NCBI GenBank assembly: GCA_902628495.1
Contig: CACONH010000001.1
Location: forward strand, 62,001-126,000
DNA: 64,000 bases
Direction: 5' to 3'
DNA from: an uncultured Pelagibacteraceae bacterium
GTDB lineage: Bacteria > Pseudomonadota > Alphaproteobacteria > Pelagibacterales > Pelagibacteraceae
In this document: positions 1-9,787 of the stretch, piece after piece
Numbering within the stretch: the stretch's first letter is position 1
Layout: each line of letters begins with the position of its first letter
The notes under the pieces: generated by a model
The model's input: the letters and a program-made list of their open reading frames with translations, nothing else
Database searches by the model: none
What the model was told of the DNA's origin: nothing
Translations under genes and position numbers: made by a program

Positions 1-42
1 CGAGGGTTATACAAACTTAACAATAAATTTACAAGATATTTA

Positions 43-588
43 TTAAATAGGCTGTATGATCATAATCATTTGTTTGCCATCAAATTTTGGTTGTAGCTCA
101 ACTTTTCCAAGTTTTTCCATGTCTGTTTTAATCTTTTGCATTAGTTCATCGCCTAAATTTGAGTGTTGTAATTCTCTTCCTTTAAATTTTATAGTAAATT
201 TTACTTTGTCTCCTTTTGAAAGAAACTTTTGAGCGTTTTTAATCTTAAAAGTATAGTCATGAATTTCAGTAACTGGTCTTAATTTTATTTCTTTTATTTC
301 AATTTTCTTTTGTTTCTTTTTAGCTTTGTTAGCTTTTTTTTGAGCATCATACTTATATTTACCCATATCCATTATTTTACAAACTGGAGGTTTAGCATTC
401 TGAGCTATTTCAATTAAATCCAATCCTTCATTTTTTGCAATTGTAATAGCCTCTTGTGTATTTAGTATTCCTAGATTTTGTCCGTCACTTGATATAACTT
501 GAACCTCTGCTGAAACGATCCGATTATTGGATCTTGGTCCTTTATGTTTAGTCCTTCTTTGAAAATAATTTTGTTTAAAATCTGGCAC
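43..588 (-). CDS. infC: Translation initiation factor IF-3
   Basis: IF-3 binds the 30S subunit, blocks premature 50S joining and checks start codon and initiator tRNA. The 181 residues match the family length. A short basic N-terminus (residues 11-22, RRTKHKGPRSNN) is followed by the N-domain with DGQNLGI near 36-42, a lysine-rich linker around 80-100, and the C-domain with KIKLRPVTEIHDY-like sequence and the GRELQH segment. The start is GTG at 588, immediately next to the TAA of thrS, so the two genes are co-transcribed with no gap. The usual downstream partners rpmI and rplT are not inside the window. IF-3 genes commonly use rare start codons for autoregulation; GTG here is only mildly unusual. 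Identity is secure. Confidence 0.97.
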   Translation of the reverse strand: MPDFKQNYFQRRTKHKGPRSNNRIVSAEVQVISSDGQNLGILNTQEAITIAKNEGLDLIEIAQNAKPPVCKIMDMGKYKYDAQKKANKAKKKQKKIEIKEIKLRPVTEIHDYTFKIKNAQKFLSKGDKVKFTIKFKGRELQHSNLGDELMQKIKTDMEKLGKVELQPKFDGKQMIMIIQPI

Positions 589-2505
589 TTATAAAGAAGG
601 AGCTTTGTTTAAAGCTTGATGGATAGTTATAAATTTTTTCAATTCTATATTTTCCTGTTTATTAGAATCCAATCTTCTAATAGTTACACTGTTAGAGTCA
701 ACTTCTTTTTTTCCACATATTAATAAAATTGGGACTTTTGATAAAGAATGATCTCTAATTTTATAATTTAAATTATGATTTTTAAGATCTACTTCCGATG
801 AAAAACCTGCATCGATTAATTGTTTATTTACTTTTTTTGAATACTCGTCAAATTCATCAGAAACAGGTATTACAACAGTTTGCAATGGACTAATCCAAAA
901 TGGAAGTTTACCAGAATAATTCTCAATTAGTATTCCTATAAATCTTTCAAGTGATCCAAATAAAGCTCGATGCAACATGACTGGAACTTTTTTAGAGCCA
1001 TCTTTCTCTACATATGATGCTCCTAATCTTTCTGGTAAATTAAGATCTACTTGCAACGTTCCACATTGCCAATCTCTACCAATTGCATCTCTTAGAACGA
1101 ATTCAATTTTCGGACCATAAAAAGCACCCTCACCCTTATTTATACTGTAATCTAGTTTTGTTTCTTTCACTGCTTTCAGTAAAGCTTTTTCAGACTTGTC
1201 CCAAACTGCGTCACTACCAACTCTAAGATCTGGTCTATCTGAGTATTTAAGAATAACATTTTCAAAACCCAAATCTTTGTAAATTTCCAGAATTAAGTTT
1301 GTTATAGAAAGCGATTGCTCTGTTATTTGATCCTCAGTGCAAAAAATGTGTGCATCGTCCTGCGTAAAAGCTCTTACCCTTAATAATCCATGTAAAGCAC
1401 CAGATGGTTCATACCTATGAACTTTTCCAAACTCTGACATTTTAAGCGGAAGATCTCTGTAGCTTTTCAAGCCTTGGTTAAATACCTGAACACATCCAGG
1501 ACAATTCATTGGTTTAACTGCAAAAATTTTTTCATCTGGGGTTTGTGAAGTATACATATGAGCGCCAAATTTTTCCCAATGTCCAGATTTCTCCCATAAA
1601 GATCTATCTAATATTTCGGGAGTGTTAATTTCTTTATAACCAGCATTTTGCTGTTTTTTCCTCATATAATTAACTAGCTTTTGAAATAAGTTCCATCCTT
1701 TTTCATGCCAAAAAACTGCTCCCGGACTCTCCTCTCTAAAATGAAATAGATTCATCTCTTTGCCCAATTTTCTGTGATCTCTTTTTTCAGCCTCTTCTAA
1801 TCTTTTTAAATAATCCTCTAAATCCTTTTTTGATGCCCAAGATGTTCCATAGATTCTCTGTAACATTTCATTTTTTGAATCACCTCTCCAATACGCACCT
1901 GCAACTTTTGTTAATTTAAAATGTTTACCAATTCTACCAGTCGAAGGTAAATGTGGACCTCTGCAAAGATCATGCCATTTGCCATGAAAATAAATTGAAA
2001 TCTCCTCACCTTTGGGAATGTCTTGAATAATTTCAGCTTTATAATTTTCTCCCATTTTTTTAAAATGAGTAATTGCTTTGTCTCTTTCCCAAACTTCTCT
2101 ATAAGTAGTTTCATTCCTGTCAACTATTTCGGACATTTTAGTCTCTATCTTCTTTAAGTCTGTCTCCGTAAAAGGTTCTTTTCTTGCAAAATCATAATAA
2201 AATCCATTTTCTATTGTTGGACCAATTGTGACCTGGGTTCCAGGAAATAACTCTTGCACAGCCATTGCTAAAATATGAGCAGTGTCGTGTCTTATGGTAT
2301 CTAAGCCGTCATCATCTTTTGATGTTAAAATTTTTACTTTAGAATCTTTTTCTATTTCAAAGCTCAAGTCTTTTAAATTTCCATCAACACTCATTATAAG
2401 TGCTTCTTTAGCTAATGACTTACTAATTTTTTCTACAATCTGTTTTCCTGTTACCTTTTCATCAAAAGATAACTTTTTTCCATCTGGTAAAGTTATATTA
2501 GGCAT
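589..2505 (-). CDS. thrS: Threonyl-tRNA synthetase
   Basis: It charges tRNA-Thr and edits mischarged Ser-tRNA-Thr in the cytosol. Domains in order: TGS (about 1-60); N2 editing domain with the H73xxxH77 motif (HDTAH) and CRGPH near 182; class II catalytic core (about 240-530) with the zinc ligands visible as MNCPGC, the His of DDAHIF and the His of MLHRAL; C-terminal anticodon-binding domain (about 540-638). The length of 638 is standard. Its ATG overlaps the end of the upstream glycosyltransferase gene by 8 nt, and its stop abuts the infC GTG, giving the common thrS-infC order. I see no T-box, as expected for a proteobacterium. Confidence 0.98.
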   Translation of the reverse strand: MPNITLPDGKKLSFDEKVTGKQIVEKISKSLAKEALIMSVDGNLKDLSFEIEKDSKVKILTSKDDDGLDTIRHDTAHILAMAVQELFPGTQVTIGPTIENGFYYDFARKEPFTETDLKKIETKMSEIVDRNETTYREVWERDKAITHFKKMGENYKAEIIQDIPKGEEISIYFHGKWHDLCRGPHLPSTGRIGKHFKLTKVAGAYWRGDSKNEMLQRIYGTSWASKKDLEDYLKRLEEAEKRDHRKLGKEMNLFHFREESPGAVFWHEKGWNLFQKLVNYMRKKQQNAGYKEINTPEILDRSLWEKSGHWEKFGAHMYTSQTPDEKIFAVKPMNCPGCVQVFNQGLKSYRDLPLKMSEFGKVHRYEPSGALHGLLRVRAFTQDDAHIFCTEDQITEQSLSITNLILEIYKDLGFENVILKYSDRPDLRVGSDAVWDKSEKALLKAVKETKLDYSINKGEGAFYGPKIEFVLRDAIGRDWQCGTLQVDLNLPERLGASYVEKDGSKKVPVMLHRALFGSLERFIGILIENYSGKLPFWISPLQTVVIPVSDEFDEYSKKVNKQLIDAGFSSEVDLKNHNLNYKIRDHSLSKVPILLICGKKEVDSNSVTIRRLDSNKQENIELKKFITIHQALNKAPSL

Positions 2506-3655
2506 TTATTAGTTTTTTATATTCTGAATAAGTTGAAAAACACATTTTTTCAACATTAAATTTTTGTTCGACATTTTTTCTTCCACTATTTCCCATAGCA
2601 TTAAGTGTTGTATCATCAGATCTGAAAATATTATCAATTTTTTCACTTAAAGATTTTGGATCTCCAGACTTAAATAATAGTCCTGTTCTATTATCTATGA
2701 TAGTCTCTTTAGAACCACCAATATCACTTGCTATAATAGGTCTTTTCATTGACTGAGCCTCTACAGAAACCCTTCCAAAAGCCTCAGGTTCAATTGAAGC
2801 AGATACAACAACATTCGCTATACTATATGCAACAGGCATTGAATTTGCGTGTTCTAAAAAAATAACATCATTATTAAGTCTATGTTGTTCAACCAGTCTT
2901 AATAGTTTTTTTTTGTAGGTATCTCGTCCTTGATCTGACCCCAAAATAATAGCTACAAAATTTTTATATCCAAAATTGTTTTTTAAAATATTTAAAGATT
3001 CAATTAACAACTCTTGACCTTTCCACTCTGTTAGACGTCCAGGCATAAGAATAATCTTTTTACCTGGTTCAATATTTAATTTTGCAAAAAATTTTGTTCT
3101 TTCTTTTTTGTTAATATTATTTGGATCATAATATTCTGTATTAATGCCTCTAAATATTACTAAAAATTTTTTCATTTTTGGAACATGCTCGGGGTAATTT
3201 TCTGAAATATGTTTAAATATAAAATTTGAGCCTGCTATTACACAATCTGATTTAAGCATAATTGAATTATAATATTTTTTTAATGATGAATTAAAGTTAT
3301 ATGTCCCATGGAATGTGGTCACTAACTTGCATCTAGTAATTTTAGCTACAAAATAACACGACCAAGCAGGCGCTCTACTTCTAACATGGATGATATTAAT
3401 TCTATAAAAGATAACAATTAATGATAAAATAAAAATATTTAAAATCATTAATATCGGATTTTTACTATGAACTGGGGTTTTGAATAATTTAACTTTTTTT
3501 TTGTTGATATATTTAGTTAATTTACCTCCACTAGATGCAATATAAGATTTGCTTTTTTGCTCGCTTAAGTAATGCGCTAAATCATAACACCCTATTTCAG
3601 CTCCTCCATAGTCTAATCTAGGTATTACTTGTAAAACTTTTAATTTAGATGACAT
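2498..3655 (-). CDS. Glycosyltransferase family 4 protein
   Basis: This is a retaining GT-B glycosyltransferase of 385 residues that likely adds a sugar to a lipid-linked or envelope glycan in the cytoplasm. The N-terminus carries the GT4 opening VIPRLDYGGAE (about 9-19). The C-terminal Rossmann half has MPGRLTEWKGQELLI near 205 and the EPEAFGRVSVEAQ segment near 290, containing the paired glutamates (E-x7-E) that contact the nucleotide sugar. It overlaps thrS by 8 nt and appears to head the GT-thrS-infC transcription unit. Donor and acceptor cannot be read from sequence. Related proteins are often annotated as lipopolysaccharide or sialic-acid-capsule transferases; I do not assign one. Confidence 0.85.
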   Translation of the reverse strand: MSSKLKVLQVIPRLDYGGAEIGCYDLAHYLSEQKSKSYIASSGGKLTKYINKKKVKLFKTPVHSKNPILMILNIFILSLIVIFYRINIIHVRSRAPAWSCYFVAKITRCKLVTTFHGTYNFNSSLKKYYNSIMLKSDCVIAGSNFIFKHISENYPEHVPKMKKFLVIFRGINTEYYDPNNINKKERTKFFAKLNIEPGKKIILMPGRLTEWKGQELLIESLNILKNNFGYKNFVAIILGSDQGRDTYKKKLLRLVEQHRLNNDVIFLEHANSMPVAYSIANVVVSASIEPEAFGRVSVEAQSMKRPIIASDIGGSKETIIDNRTGLLFKSGDPKSLSEKIDNIFRSDDTTLNAMGNSGRKNVEQKFNVEKMCFSTYSEYKKLINA

Positions 3656-3691
3656 ATAATATTCTTATATTATCATATTTTGTAATTCTTT

Positions 3692-4456
3692 ATGACTAAA
3701 TTTAAATTTGTAAAATATAAAACAAACAAGAAAATTAGGGTTATATTTAAAGATCCTGGATCTGATATTTTTGTAGTTTTTTTACATGGCTTAAAGTCAG
3801 ATTTAACTGGTAAGAAACCTAATTATTTAATGAAACAATGTAAAAGAAGAAAAGTTGGTTTCATGGGTGTCGAGTACTCAGGTCATGGTAAATCATATGG
3901 TAAATTTGAAACAGGAACTATTACTAGTTGGTCGAATGATGTAAAATTCATTATTAAACAAAAACTAATTAACAAAAAAATTATAATTATAGGATCTAGT
4001 TTAGGTGCATGGTTAGGTTTAATTCAGCTCAAATATTTTAAAAACATAGTAGGTTTTATTGGGATTGGAGCAGCGCCGGAATTTCTGGATAGGTTAATAT
4101 GGAAAAAATTAAGTAGAAAAAATAAAAATTTGGTACTTAAAAACAAATATTATAATTTAGAAAACGATGACTATTCATATAAAATTACTTTAAAGATAAT
4201 TAAAGACGGTCGAAAAAATAAAGTTCTTAATAAAAAAAACAATTCAAAATTTCCGATATATCTTTTACATGGTGAAAAAGATAATGTAGTGCCACAAAGT
4301 TTATCAAAAAAAATATTAAAAGTATTCCCAAATTCAAACAAAGAATTTATAAAAATAAAAAACGGAGATCATAGTCTATCAAGAATAAAAGACTTGAAAA
4401 TTTTAAGTAATTATATGGATAAAATAATTGATTATTGCGCTAAACCCTCTTTATAA
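3692..4456 (+). CDS. Alpha/beta hydrolase (serine hydrolase)
   Basis: A 254-residue soluble alpha/beta-hydrolase. The oxyanion-hole strand VVFLHGLKSD lies near 28-37, the nucleophile elbow G101-S-S103-L-G is intact, the acid is in HGEKDNVVP (about 194-202), and the catalytic His is in GDHSLSR near 230. It resembles the ABHD10 / acyl-thioesterase-like group more than lipases, but the substrate is unknown. It is transcribed divergently from the glycosyltransferase (36-bp gap) and convergently with the next gene, overlapping its 3' end by 25 bp. Fold assignment is firm; function is not. Confidence 0.8.
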   Translation: MTKFKFVKYKTNKKIRVIFKDPGSDIFVVFLHGLKSDLTGKKPNYLMKQCKRRKVGFMGVEYSGHGKSYGKFETGTITSWSNDVKFIIKQKLINKKIIIIGSSLGAWLGLIQLKYFKNIVGFIGIGAAPEFLDRLIWKKLSRKNKNLVLKNKYYNLENDDYSYKITLKIIKDGRKNKVLNKKNNSKFPIYLLHGEKDNVVPQSLSKKILKVFPNSNKEFIKIKNGDHSLSRIKDLKILSNYMDKIIDYCAKPSL

Positions 4457-5283
4457 GAAGGGTATATAAACTCATAGCTTAAGGCTTTTTTTACTTTTTC
4501 ATTAGAAACCTTTTTTGAGTCTCTATAAAAATCCTTTAAAACCCCTTCCTCTAGGTCCTCAAAATTTATTTTTGTAGGTAATTCGCATCCTAACAATTTA
4601 GATGCATAACTTGTAACCTCAACACTCGATGCTGGTTTATTATCAGCAAGATTGAATATTTGATTTTCTTTAATATTTGTTAGAGACAGATATAATATTT
4701 CAGATATATCCTTAACGTGTATTCTTGAAAAAAAATGATTTTCTTTAACCACTAAAAAACTTTGTTTGTTTTGGAGCCTGCTTACTGCATTATTTTTTTC
4801 TGAATAAATACCGGCTAATCTAAATATCTGAATTGGTAATTTTTTCTTTTTTGAAAATTCTATCCACTTATTTTCTATTTGCAGTCTGTCAATCCCCATT
4901 TTAGTTTTTGGTTTGGTTTCGCTTTCTTCATTTACCCATGCACCATTATGATCTCCGTATACGCTAGTTGATGATAAATATAGAATAGATTTAATTTTAC
5001 TGTTTTCGCTTACATGATTAGCAAGAATTTTTAAAAATAAATCGTTTGAATTAATTGGTGGAACAGAAATTAAAATATAATCATACTCATTTAATTTATC
5101 CAAAATTTTCTTGTCGTAGGTGTTTTCTTTAAATTGTAAGTTTTCAAATTCAAAGACACCCAATTTTTTAATTGAAGAGTTTTCTCTAGTTGAAATTGTC
5201 AAATTTAAATTTACTTTTTTTTTTAAAAGATTTGATACTAAGTTTTTGGCAACTTGACCATAACCAAAACATAAAAGATTCAT
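4432..5283 (-). CDS. NAD(P)-binding SDR / epimerase-like protein
   Basis: A 283-residue extended short-chain dehydrogenase-like protein. The N-terminal Rossmann motif is LLCFGYGQVAKNL (about 3-15, GxGxxA form). The strand ending YILISVPP (about 72-79) and SSTSVYGDHNG (about 106-116) correspond to the S/Y part of the active site of NAD-dependent epimerases and UDP-sugar or nucleoside-diphosphate-sugar modifying enzymes. Alphaproteobacterial relatives are usually annotated only as SDR family or NAD(P)H-binding protein. It lies 7 nt downstream of gltB on the same strand and may be the last gene of a gltD-gltB operon. The substrate cannot be inferred. Confidence 0.75.
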   Translation of the reverse strand: MNLLCFGYGQVAKNLVSNLLKKKVNLNLTISTRENSSIKKLGVFEFENLQFKENTYDKKILDKLNEYDYILISVPPINSNDLFLKILANHVSENSKIKSILYLSSTSVYGDHNGAWVNEESETKPKTKMGIDRLQIENKWIEFSKKKKLPIQIFRLAGIYSEKNNAVSRLQNKQSFLVVKENHFFSRIHVKDISEILYLSLTNIKENQIFNLADNKPASSVEVTSYASKLLGCELPTKINFEDLEEGVLKDFYRDSKKVSNEKVKKALSYEFIYPSYKEGLAQ

Positions 5284-5290
5284 CTATATC

Positions 5291-8200
5291 CTAACTTGCG
5301 AAACTAACAACTTTATTTGAAATTGGATTTTCCAATTTATCGATCATTTCCTTTGGACAAACTTGTATAAAATTTTCTATTTCTTGATCAAAATTATCAA
5401 TTATTTTTTTTGATAGTAAAGATTCTGTTTCATAATGATGTTCTGTAATCAAATTTTTTAAAAATGATTTCCAATAATCTGTCTCTACCTTTTGCCAAAT
5501 TACTGACTCTGGGTTAACTCTTTTATCGAATTCTTTTTTTGAGTCGTAAATAAAGGCCATTCCGCCTGTCATTCCAGCTCCAAAATTGTCACCTGTTTCA
5601 CCTAAAATTACTATATTGCCTCCTGTCATGTACTCGCAACCATTTGAGTCACAACCCTCAACTACTGCTGTTGCACCTGAATTTCTAACAGCAAATCTTT
5701 CTCCAGCTTGACCTGCTGCAAATAATTTGCCTGAAGTTGCTCCATATAAAACTGTATTACCAATAATTGTATTTTCAAAAGAAATTAGATTACTTTCTTT
5801 TTGAAGTTTTACTACAAGAGTTGCGCCTGAAAGACCCTTTCCAACATAATCGTTTGCATCACCATTTAATATTAGTTTTAAACCTTTAATTCCAAATGCT
5901 CCAAATGATTGGCCTGCAGAACCTTTAAAATTTATTTTTAAAAAACCATCATCCAGAGTTTTATTTTGGAATTTTTTGTATAATTCGTAAGATATTCTTG
6001 TACCAACAGCTCTATCAGTATTCTCAACTAAATACTCATCTTTTAGAGGTGTTTTATTATCTAAGTTATTTAATATCTCCGGCCAGATTTTTTGATCAAC
6101 TGTATCAGGAACATAGTTAATTTTAGGATCTTCACAATACCTTTTGTTTTTACCTGGGTCAGCTTTAACAAACAAAGGGTTAAGATCTAGGTCATCTAGA
6201 TTAGGTGAGCCTTTGCTTATCTGCCTTAGTAAATCAGTTCTTCCAATTATTTCATTAAGTGTTTTAAATCCTAATTCTGCAAGTATTTCTCTAACCTCTT
6301 CAGAGATAAATTTGAATAAATTTACAACTTTATCTGGTGTGCCTGTAAATTTCTTTCTTAACTCATCGTCTTGTGTGCAAACTCCAACCGGACATGTGTT
6401 TGAGTGACATTGTCTTACCATAATGCAACCCATTGCAACTAATGCAGTTGTAGCTACTCCAAATTCCTCTGCTCCCATCATTGCTGCAATGACTACATCT
6501 CTGCCAGTTTTAATTCCTCCATCAGTTCTTAAAGTCACTTGATGTCTTAAATTATTCAAAGTTAAAACTTGGTTAGCTTCAGTCAATCCCATCTCCCATG
6601 GTATACCAACATATTTAACACTTGTTTGTGGTGTTGCTCCTGTACCTCCGTTATGACCGGATATAAGTATAATGTCAGCTTTTGCTTTAGCTACACCTGC
6701 TGCAATTGTGCCAATTCCTGAAGATGCAACGAGTTTTACTCCAACCCTAGCTTTTGGATTAATTTGTTTTAGATCATAAATAAGCTGGGCTAAATCTTCT
6801 ATTGAGTAAATGTCGTGATGCGGAGGTGGAGAAATTAAAGTAACTCCTGGGGTTGAGTGTCTTAGTCTTGCAATTTCTTTTGTGACTTTAAATCCAGGTA
6901 GTTGTCCTCCTTCACCAGGTTTTGCGCCTTGAGCAATTTTTATCTCAATTTCGTTACAATTATTTAAGTAATCAATTGTTACCCCAAATCTAGCTGAAGC
7001 AACTTGTTTTACACGTGAATTAGCACTGTCTCCATTTTCCATTTTTTTAAATCGGGAAGCATCTTCTCCACCCTCACCACTGCACGATGCCCCTTTAATT
7101 CTATTCATGCCAATAGCAAGAGTTTCATGTGCTTCTTTTGATAGGGCGCCATGAGACATGCTTCCGCTGCCAAATCTTTTTTGTATTTCTTCAACCGACT
7201 CTACTAAATCTATAGATATTGGGTTTCTTTTTTTAAAATCGATTAAGTCTCTTAAATTTATAGGTGGTAAATCTTGTATACCTTTAGAATATTTTTTATA
7301 TAAATCGTAGGAGCCTGCAGTCACAGCCGATTGAAGCAAATGAATCAATTTACCTTGGTATTGATGTGTTTCTCCATTTTTTCTATATCTATAAATTCCA
7401 CCAATAGGTAATACATTATTTTCATTGTTAAACGCCTCTTCGTGTATCTTTCTAACTTTTTTTTCAATACCTGTTAATCCAATTCCTGAAATTTTAGACA
7501 AAACACCAGGAAAAAAATCTCTTACAATTGTTCTACTTAGGCCAACAGTTTCAAAATTACATCCACCTCTGTACGAGCTTATCACCGAAATACCCATCTT
7601 CGACATGATTTTTAAAAGACCTAAGTTCACTGATTTCACATATCTTTCAACACACTCCTCATACAGGAATTTGCCAAATAATTTTTTTTCAAATCTTTGA
7701 TACAAACTATCTAGGGCCAAATAAGGATTTACTGTAGTTGCGCCCACTCCTATTAGAGTAGCAAATGAATGTGTATCAAGCGCTTCTCCGGTCTGTACGT
7801 TTATTGAAACATAGCCTCTTAATTTCATTTTTGTTAAATGAGTATGAACAGCACCGATACATAAAAGCATCGGAACAGGATAGTTTTCTTTAGAAACATT
7901 TTTATCACTTAATATTATCTGAGTTACACCTTGTCTTACATAAATTTCAGCCTCTTGCTTGATAGAGTTCAGTTTAGACTCTATGTTTTCATCAGAATTA
8001 AAAGTGCAGTCAATAGTCTTATTATTCTTATCAAAAAAACTTACAAATTTTTCAAATTGATTATTTGTAAGTATAGGACTATTTAAAACGTAAATATTTT
8101 CCTCTGTTAAATTATTAAAATCTAAAATATTACCTAAATTTCCAAATCTAGTTTTTAAACTCATAACCTTATTTTCTCTTAATGAGTCAATTGGAGGATT

Positions 8201-9787
8201 GGTTACTTGACTAAAATTTTGTCTAAAGAAATGGTAAAGTGGTCTGTATTTATTTGATAAGACTGCAAGCGGGGTATCATCTCCCATAGAACCTGTCGCC
8301 TCTTTGGCATCTTCTGCCATCGGGTGAAGTATTAATTCCAAATCCTCTAAACTATATCCAAAACAATGTTGAAGTTTTCTTAAACTGTCTCCTGAAAATA
8401 TATTTTTTTCATTTTTGATAGGTAGTTTTTTATCTAAATCGATGATTTGGTTATTGAAATGTTTATATTCTTTAGCAAGATAATTTTTAATATCTTTATT
8501 ATTAAAGACCTTTCCTTTCTCTATTCTAACTCCTAAAATTTCTCCCGGCCCTAATCTACCTTTAGATATAATTTTCTTTTCATTAAGCTCAATCATTCCA
8601 GTCTCTGAGCCAGCAAAAAGAAGATTATCTTTTGTCAATGTATATCTCATAGGTCTTAAACCGTTACGGTCAGTTGCTACAATTACCCATTCATTATCAG
8701 TGGCTGCAATAGCTGCAGGTCCATCCCAAGGTTCCATTGTACTGTTTAAAAAATTAAATAATTTTTGGTGATCGGCAGGTAGTATTTTACTTTTTTTTGA
8801 CCAAGCATCTGGTATCAACATTAATTTCGCTAAAGGAGCTGGTTGTCCAGAGATATTGAGTATTTCGAAAACATTATCTAATGAAGCAGAGTCTGAATTA
8901 CCACTTGGTATAACTGGTTTTAAATTTTCCATATCCTCAAATATTGGGCTAAACATTTCTTCCTCATGGACTCTCATCCAATTAATATTGCCTTTTAATG
9001 TATTTATCTCTCCATTATGAGCTAAAGCTCTAAATGGCTGGGCTAGGTCCCAACTAGGTGCTGTGTTTGTAGAAAAACGTTGGTGAAAAATTGCATATCT
9101 AGATGTAAATCTCTCGTCTTTTAAATCCAAATAAAAGTCCGATAAAGCTTCAGCAAGAAACATTCCTTTGTAGATGATTGATTTGGAGCTAAATGAACAA
9201 ATATAAAAGTCATTTAAATTCGCCTCTAATATTTTCTTTTCAATTTTTCTTCTAGCTTCATAAAGTTTTATTTCTAATTTTTTACCTTTCTCTTCTTTAA
9301 TATTATGTTTAAAAAGCACTTGCGTAATTTCAGGTCTATTTGACTCTGCTGTTTCACCCAACACTGATGGATCTACTGGAACTTGTCTCCATCCATAAAT
9401 ATTAAAGTTACTTTTTGTTAATTCACTCTCCACAATTGATCTACATTCCTCCTGTGCTGAATAATTATTTCTTGGTAAAAAAAGCATTCCGACACAAACT
9501 TCGGAGTCGTCGTGCTTATGTCCAGTAGCCTCTATTTTTTCAATAAAGAAATCAGAGGGAATTTCTATATGAATACCAGCTCCATCACCTGTTTTTCCAT
9601 CTGCATCAATCGCTCCCCTATGCCAAACAGCTTTTAAAGCTTGAATGCCATACTCAACAACTTTTCTAGATTTTTTTCCATCAGTTGATGCAACTAAACC
9701 AACGCCACAAGCATCATGCTCCATAGATTCATGGTAAACACCTGATTTTTTTAATAAGTCTAAATTTTTTTTTCTTAATTTGTTCAT
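5291..9787 (-). CDS. gltB: Glutamate synthase, large (alpha) subunit
   Basis: Together with GltD it converts glutamine plus 2-oxoglutarate and NADPH into two glutamates, the core of ammonium assimilation. It has 1498 residues, normal for the bacterial alpha subunit. The class II glutaminase domain begins at Cys27 (MEHDACGVGL), which becomes the N-terminal nucleophile after removal of a short propeptide. A central domain and an FMN-binding synthase domain follow, with GEGGEDASRF, GAKPGEGGQLPG and GHNGGTGATP. The [3Fe-4S] ligand region CIMVRQCHSNTCPVGVC lies near 1140, and a C-terminal GXGXG beta-helix follows (SGATAVVEG, MTGGNIVILGETG). It overlaps gltD by 4 nt. Confidence 0.98.
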   Translation of the reverse strand: MNKLRKKNLDLLKKSGVYHESMEHDACGVGLVASTDGKKSRKVVEYGIQALKAVWHRGAIDADGKTGDGAGIHIEIPSDFFIEKIEATGHKHDDSEVCVGMLFLPRNNYSAQEECRSIVESELTKSNFNIYGWRQVPVDPSVLGETAESNRPEITQVLFKHNIKEEKGKKLEIKLYEARRKIEKKILEANLNDFYICSFSSKSIIYKGMFLAEALSDFYLDLKDERFTSRYAIFHQRFSTNTAPSWDLAQPFRALAHNGEINTLKGNINWMRVHEEEMFSPIFEDMENLKPVIPSGNSDSASLDNVFEILNISGQPAPLAKLMLIPDAWSKKSKILPADHQKLFNFLNSTMEPWDGPAAIAATDNEWVIVATDRNGLRPMRYTLTKDNLLFAGSETGMIELNEKKIISKGRLGPGEILGVRIEKGKVFNNKDIKNYLAKEYKHFNNQIIDLDKKLPIKNEKNIFSGDSLRKLQHCFGYSLEDLELILHPMAEDAKEATGSMGDDTPLAVLSNKYRPLYHFFRQNFSQVTNPPIDSLRENKVMSLKTRFGNLGNILDFNNLTEENIYVLNSPILTNNQFEKFVSFFDKNNKTIDCTFNSDENIESKLNSIKQEAEIYVRQGVTQIILSDKNVSKENYPVPMLLCIGAVHTHLTKMKLRGYVSINVQTGEALDTHSFATLIGVGATTVNPYLALDSLYQRFEKKLFGKFLYEECVERYVKSVNLGLLKIMSKMGISVISSYRGGCNFETVGLSRTIVRDFFPGVLSKISGIGLTGIEKKVRKIHEEAFNNENNVLPIGGIYRYRKNGETHQYQGKLIHLLQSAVTAGSYDLYKKYSKGIQDLPPINLRDLIDFKKRNPISIDLVESVEEIQKRFGSGSMSHGALSKEAHETLAIGMNRIKGASCSGEGGEDASRFKKMENGDSANSRVKQVASARFGVTIDYLNNCNEIEIKIAQGAKPGEGGQLPGFKVTKEIARLRHSTPGVTLISPPPHHDIYSIEDLAQLIYDLKQINPKARVGVKLVASSGIGTIAAGVAKAKADIILISGHNGGTGATPQTSVKYVGIPWEMGLTEANQVLTLNNLRHQVTLRTDGGIKTGRDVVIAAMMGAEEFGVATTALVAMGCIMVRQCHSNTCPVGVCTQDDELRKKFTGTPDKVVNLFKFISEEVREILAELGFKTLNEIIGRTDLLRQISKGSPNLDDLDLNPLFVKADPGKNKRYCEDPKINYVPDTVDQKIWPEILNNLDNKTPLKDEYLVENTDRAVGTRISYELYKKFQNKTLDDGFLKINFKGSAGQSFGAFGIKGLKLILNGDANDYVGKGLSGATLVVKLQKESNLISFENTIIGNTVLYGATSGKLFAAGQAGERFAVRNSGATAVVEGCDSNGCEYMTGGNIVILGETGDNFGAGMTGGMAFIYDSKKEFDKRVNPESVIWQKVETDYWKSFLKNLITEHHYETESLLSKKIIDNFDQEIENFIQVCPKEMIDKLENPISNKVVSFAS

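Noticed and set aside
7425-7700. Plus-strand frames inside gltB (also 6144-6407)
   Set aside because: They lie antisense to conserved glutamate synthase sequence and show no recognisable domain.
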